A stretch of DNA of 64,000 nt, taken from assembly GCA_039908095.1 (NCBI GenBank), contig JAMOBJ010000005.1, forward strand, positions 50,611 through 114,610, read 5' to 3'. The notes beneath the pieces were generated by a model. The model saw only the letters and a program-made list of their open reading frames with translations, was not told where the DNA came from and did no database searches. A program made the position numbers and the translations under genes. Shown one piece after another: positions 62,193 through 64,000 of this stretch; positions within the stretch are counted from its first letter, which is position 1; every line of letters starts with the position of its first letter. This DNA comes from Nitrospirae bacterium YQR-1 (GTDB taxonomy: Bacteria > Nitrospirota > Thermodesulfovibrionia > Thermodesulfovibrionales > Magnetobacteriaceae).

Positions 62193-62730
62193 GGTAACAA
62201 ATAAAAAAATAGCATGGACAGGCAGGTTTTTGAGAACTGTTCTAATCGGACTGGAGAACTCAAAAGGCGAACATTTCATCTGGGAGGCCTTTCAACGGCA
62301 TAACTGTAACGGTATCATAGCAGTGGTGCCTTTTACAAAAGATGGACAGGTAGTGGTAGTAAAACAGTTCAGACCTCCTGTTGAAAAATACGTAATAGAA
62401 TTCCCTGCCGGATTAAGCGATAGAGGGGAATCTTTGGCGGCTGTGGCACACAGAGAGCTTCTTGAGGAGACAGGTTACAGTACTCCAAATATGAAATCAA
62501 TTGCAACCGGACCGCTTTCCGCCGGCGCCTCAACCGAGATACTTACTGTTTTTGTTGCAACTGATGCGGAAAAAACATCCGGCCAAAACCTTGACCACAC
62601 AGAGGAAATAGAAATCATTACCCTGCCGGTCAAAAACTTTTATGAAAACGTATATGCCCTTGAAAACGAAAATACATACATTGACCTGAAACTCTACGGC
62701 CTCTTCAGACTTGCCCGGAAATTTGTATGA
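62185..62730 (+). CDS. Nudix hydrolase (ADP-ribose pyrophosphatase-like)
   Basis: This 181-residue protein has a perfect Nudix box: G-x5-E-x7-REL-x-EE-x-G, seen in the pieces GLSDRGE and HRELLEETGY. PAGLSDRGES preceded by VKQFRPPVEKYVIEFPAG is typical of ADP-ribose and sugar-nucleotide pyrophosphatases. The start is GTG 62185 inside the end of mqnB, with AAAGGA upstream. It probably cleans up nucleotide diphosphate derivatives. The exact substrate is unassigned. Confidence 0.9.
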   Translation: MPKVTNKKIAWTGRFLRTVLIGLENSKGEHFIWEAFQRHNCNGIIAVVPFTKDGQVVVVKQFRPPVEKYVIEFPAGLSDRGESLAAVAHRELLEETGYSTPNMKSIATGPLSAGASTEILTVFVATDAEKTSGQNLDHTEEIEIITLPVKNFYENVYALENENTYIDLKLYGLFRLARKFV

Positions 62731-62896
62731 GAATTTTTTAAAAAAACCATGGTCTCGGGCAATAGGGCGCTCCAAAGAAACTCTCTTCTAAAAAAATAAA
62801 AAAATCATAACTTAATAATTACTAAACATAATTTGTTATAATATAGTTTATTGGTAAATAAATGCTTAAATGGCGAAAGGACTAAAACAGGCATAG

Positions 62897-63559
62897 ATGA
62901 TAGTACTGGACAGGGCTTCTAAGTACTACGAGGCACAGGTAGCTTTAAAAAATGTCAGTTTCTCAATAAAAAAAGGGGAGCTTGCCTTTGTTACCGGTCC
63001 CAGTGGTGCGGGGAAAACCACTTTGTTTAAACTCCTGTACCTTGCCGAGGCTCCGGATGAGGGAACTATTACAATAGCAGGGTTTAATACCTCTAACCTC
63101 AAGGAGGCCACAATTCCATTTTTAAGGCGTAACATCGGTGTTGTGTTTCAGGATTTTAAGTTATTAAATAATAAAACTGTTTTTGACAATATCGCCCTTA
63201 CACTACGGATAAGGGGCATAATGGAGCGGGAAACAAAAGAGCGTGTCCACAATGTGCTGAAGCTGGTAAACCTCCGGCACAAGTCAGACAGCTACCCTGC
63301 AACACTTTCAGGAGGTGAGCAGCAACGAATAACCCTGGCTCGTGCCATAGTGGGTGAACCTACCGTTATGCTTGCCGATGAGCCGACCGGTAATCTTGAT
63401 GCGGAAAATGAAGAAAACATTATGAAAATATTTAAGCATATAAACAACAAGGGCACAACAATACTAATAGCTACCCACAACAGGTCACTTTTTACCAACA
63501 CCGGTAAAAGAGTTTTTTTCCTTGAAGAGGGCGCACTGGTTAAAGAAGAGATTACGTAA
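62897..63559 (+). CDS. ftsE: Cell division ATP-binding protein FtsE
   Basis: This 220-residue ATPase works with FtsX to control septal peptidoglycan hydrolases. It has IVLDRASKYYEAQVALKNVSF at the N-terminus, Walker A GPSGAGKTT, the signature [15 protein letters not shown], Walker [13 protein letters not shown], and the switch ATHNRSL. The ATG at 62897 follows a GCGAAAGGACT sequence. A perfect TATAAT (62837-62842) lies 55 bases upstream but lacks a good -35 box. ftsX begins directly after the stop codon. Confidence 0.95.
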   Translation: MIVLDRASKYYEAQVALKNVSFSIKKGELAFVTGPSGAGKTTLFKLLYLAEAPDEGTITIAGFNTSNLKEATIPFLRRNIGVVFQDFKLLNNKTVFDNIALTLRIRGIMERETKERVHNVLKLVNLRHKSDSYPATLSGGEQQRITLARAIVGEPTVMLADEPTGNLDAENEENIMKIFKHINNKGTTILIATHNRSLFTNTGKRVFFLEEGALVKEEIT

Positions 63560-64000
63560 ATGTTTTCACTTAAAATGGCTTTACAGAGTATTTTCAGGGA
63601 AAAATGGATAAATTTCCTGACAATGGCAACGCTGGGCGTTTTATTGTTTATTTTTTTTGCCACCCTACTTGTCCTGTACAATGTTGAGATGCTTACTTCA
63701 AAAATACCGGAAAAACTTTCAACCCTTGTTGTGCTCAAAGATGATGCTGCAAGGGATGAGATAACCTCCATAGAAAGTGAAGCCAAACGAGGTAAGTTTG
63801 TAAAATCCGTTGAATTCATACCAAAGGAAAAAGCTATGGATGACCTGAAAAAGATATTTAAGTCAGATGATTTTATTTTAAAAGGTTTTGGCGAAAATCC
63901 TCTGTTTAATTCTTTCGAAATTAAATTTAAGAGTAATGAACATATACAAACATCCGATATAAAAGCATTGATAGCAAAACTCAAAACACACAGGGCGGTG
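63560..64000 (+). CDS. ftsX: Cell division protein FtsX, N-terminal part (cut by window edge)
   Basis: 147 codons lie in the window and the frame is open at base 64000. It has the FtsX start MFSLKMALQSIFREKWINFL, TM1 TMATLGVLLFIFFATLLVLY (about 21-40), then an extracellular domain with KLSTLVVLKDDAARDEI and VKSVEFIPKEKAMDDLKK, the pattern of the FtsX periplasmic region. The ATG follows the ftsE stop codon without a gap. Three C-terminal transmembrane helices should follow outside the window. Confidence 0.93.
   Translation, partial: MFSLKMALQSIFREKWINFLTMATLGVLLFIFFATLLVLYNVEMLTSKIPEKLSTLVVLKDDAARDEITSIESEAKRGKFVKSVEFIPKEKAMDDLKKIFKSDDFILKGFGENPLFNSFEIKFKSNEHIQTSDIKALIAKLKTHRAV

Overview
The window reads as chromosomal DNA from a Gram-negative, LPS-making bacterium with anaerobic or microaerobic traits. 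Evidence for the envelope is a run of Bam, Skp, Lpx, Lol, Mla and Sec genes. Evidence for the lifestyle is tungstate uptake (tupABC), a DsrE2-like sulfur protein, a hydrogenase-4-like membrane arm, and a futalosine hydrolase of the alternative menaquinone pathway. Together with the very large signalling load (PAS, HDOD, GGDEF/EAL, multi-receiver kinases), this fits Nitrospirota or a deltaproteobacterium-like lineage. That placement is an inference; there is no rRNA gene here to settle it.

Layout. 1-2.3 kb: tupA-tupB-tupC (minus strand, tupC cut by the window edge) with a perfect inverted repeat in the leader, and a DsrE2 protein. 2.4-6.5 kb: def-fmt-DUF116 divergent from ribF and an orphan ABC-2 permease. 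6.5-11.2 kb: a degenerate receiver/winged-helix regulator divergent from hyfB-hyfC-hyfE. 11.4-18.5 kb, all minus strand: a CinA/PncC-like amidase, a PilJ-PAS-PAS-GGDEF-EAL protein, a tandem pair of receiver-HDOD proteins and a repeat-rich coiled-coil membrane protein. 18.7-23.7 kb: tRNA-Pro(CGG), yajC-secD-secF and recJ. 23.7-27.3 kb: three type IV prepilin-like proteins. 27.6-29.1 kb: mlaF and a hicBA module. 29.3-42.2 kb: a same-strand block of eight genes, one membrane-anchored solute-binding protein and seven kinase/receiver proteins, none with a recognisable output domain. 42.7-43.7 kb: two unknown envelope proteins. 43.9-47.6 kb: lolD, a small membrane protein, lolC/E and lysS, divergent from DUF177-rpmF-plsX-fabH (47.7-50.5 kb). 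50.6-54.1 kb: a B12-binding radical SAM protein and an alpha-glucan phosphorylase. 54.3-60.2 kb: bamA-skp-lpxD-fabZ-lpxA-lpxI. 60.4-62.7 kb: an Rpn/PD-(D/E)XK protein, mqnB and a Nudix hydrolase. 62.9 kb to the end: ftsE and the start of ftsX.

The strongest unexplained structure is a family of dispersed, palindromic, MITE-like elements of about 145 bp: four full-length copies and at least eight fragments. Their ends are near-perfect inverted repeats (ATACCAAGTTGCAGTCA-type) bordered by TA. They sit flush against genes: two copies carry the stop codon of the upstream gene (fabH and the ABC-2 permease), and one supplies the start codon and first residues of a prepilin. The second main candidate is the 13-kb signalling block, which looks like a phosphorelay fed by a binding-protein sensor and with no output encoded locally.
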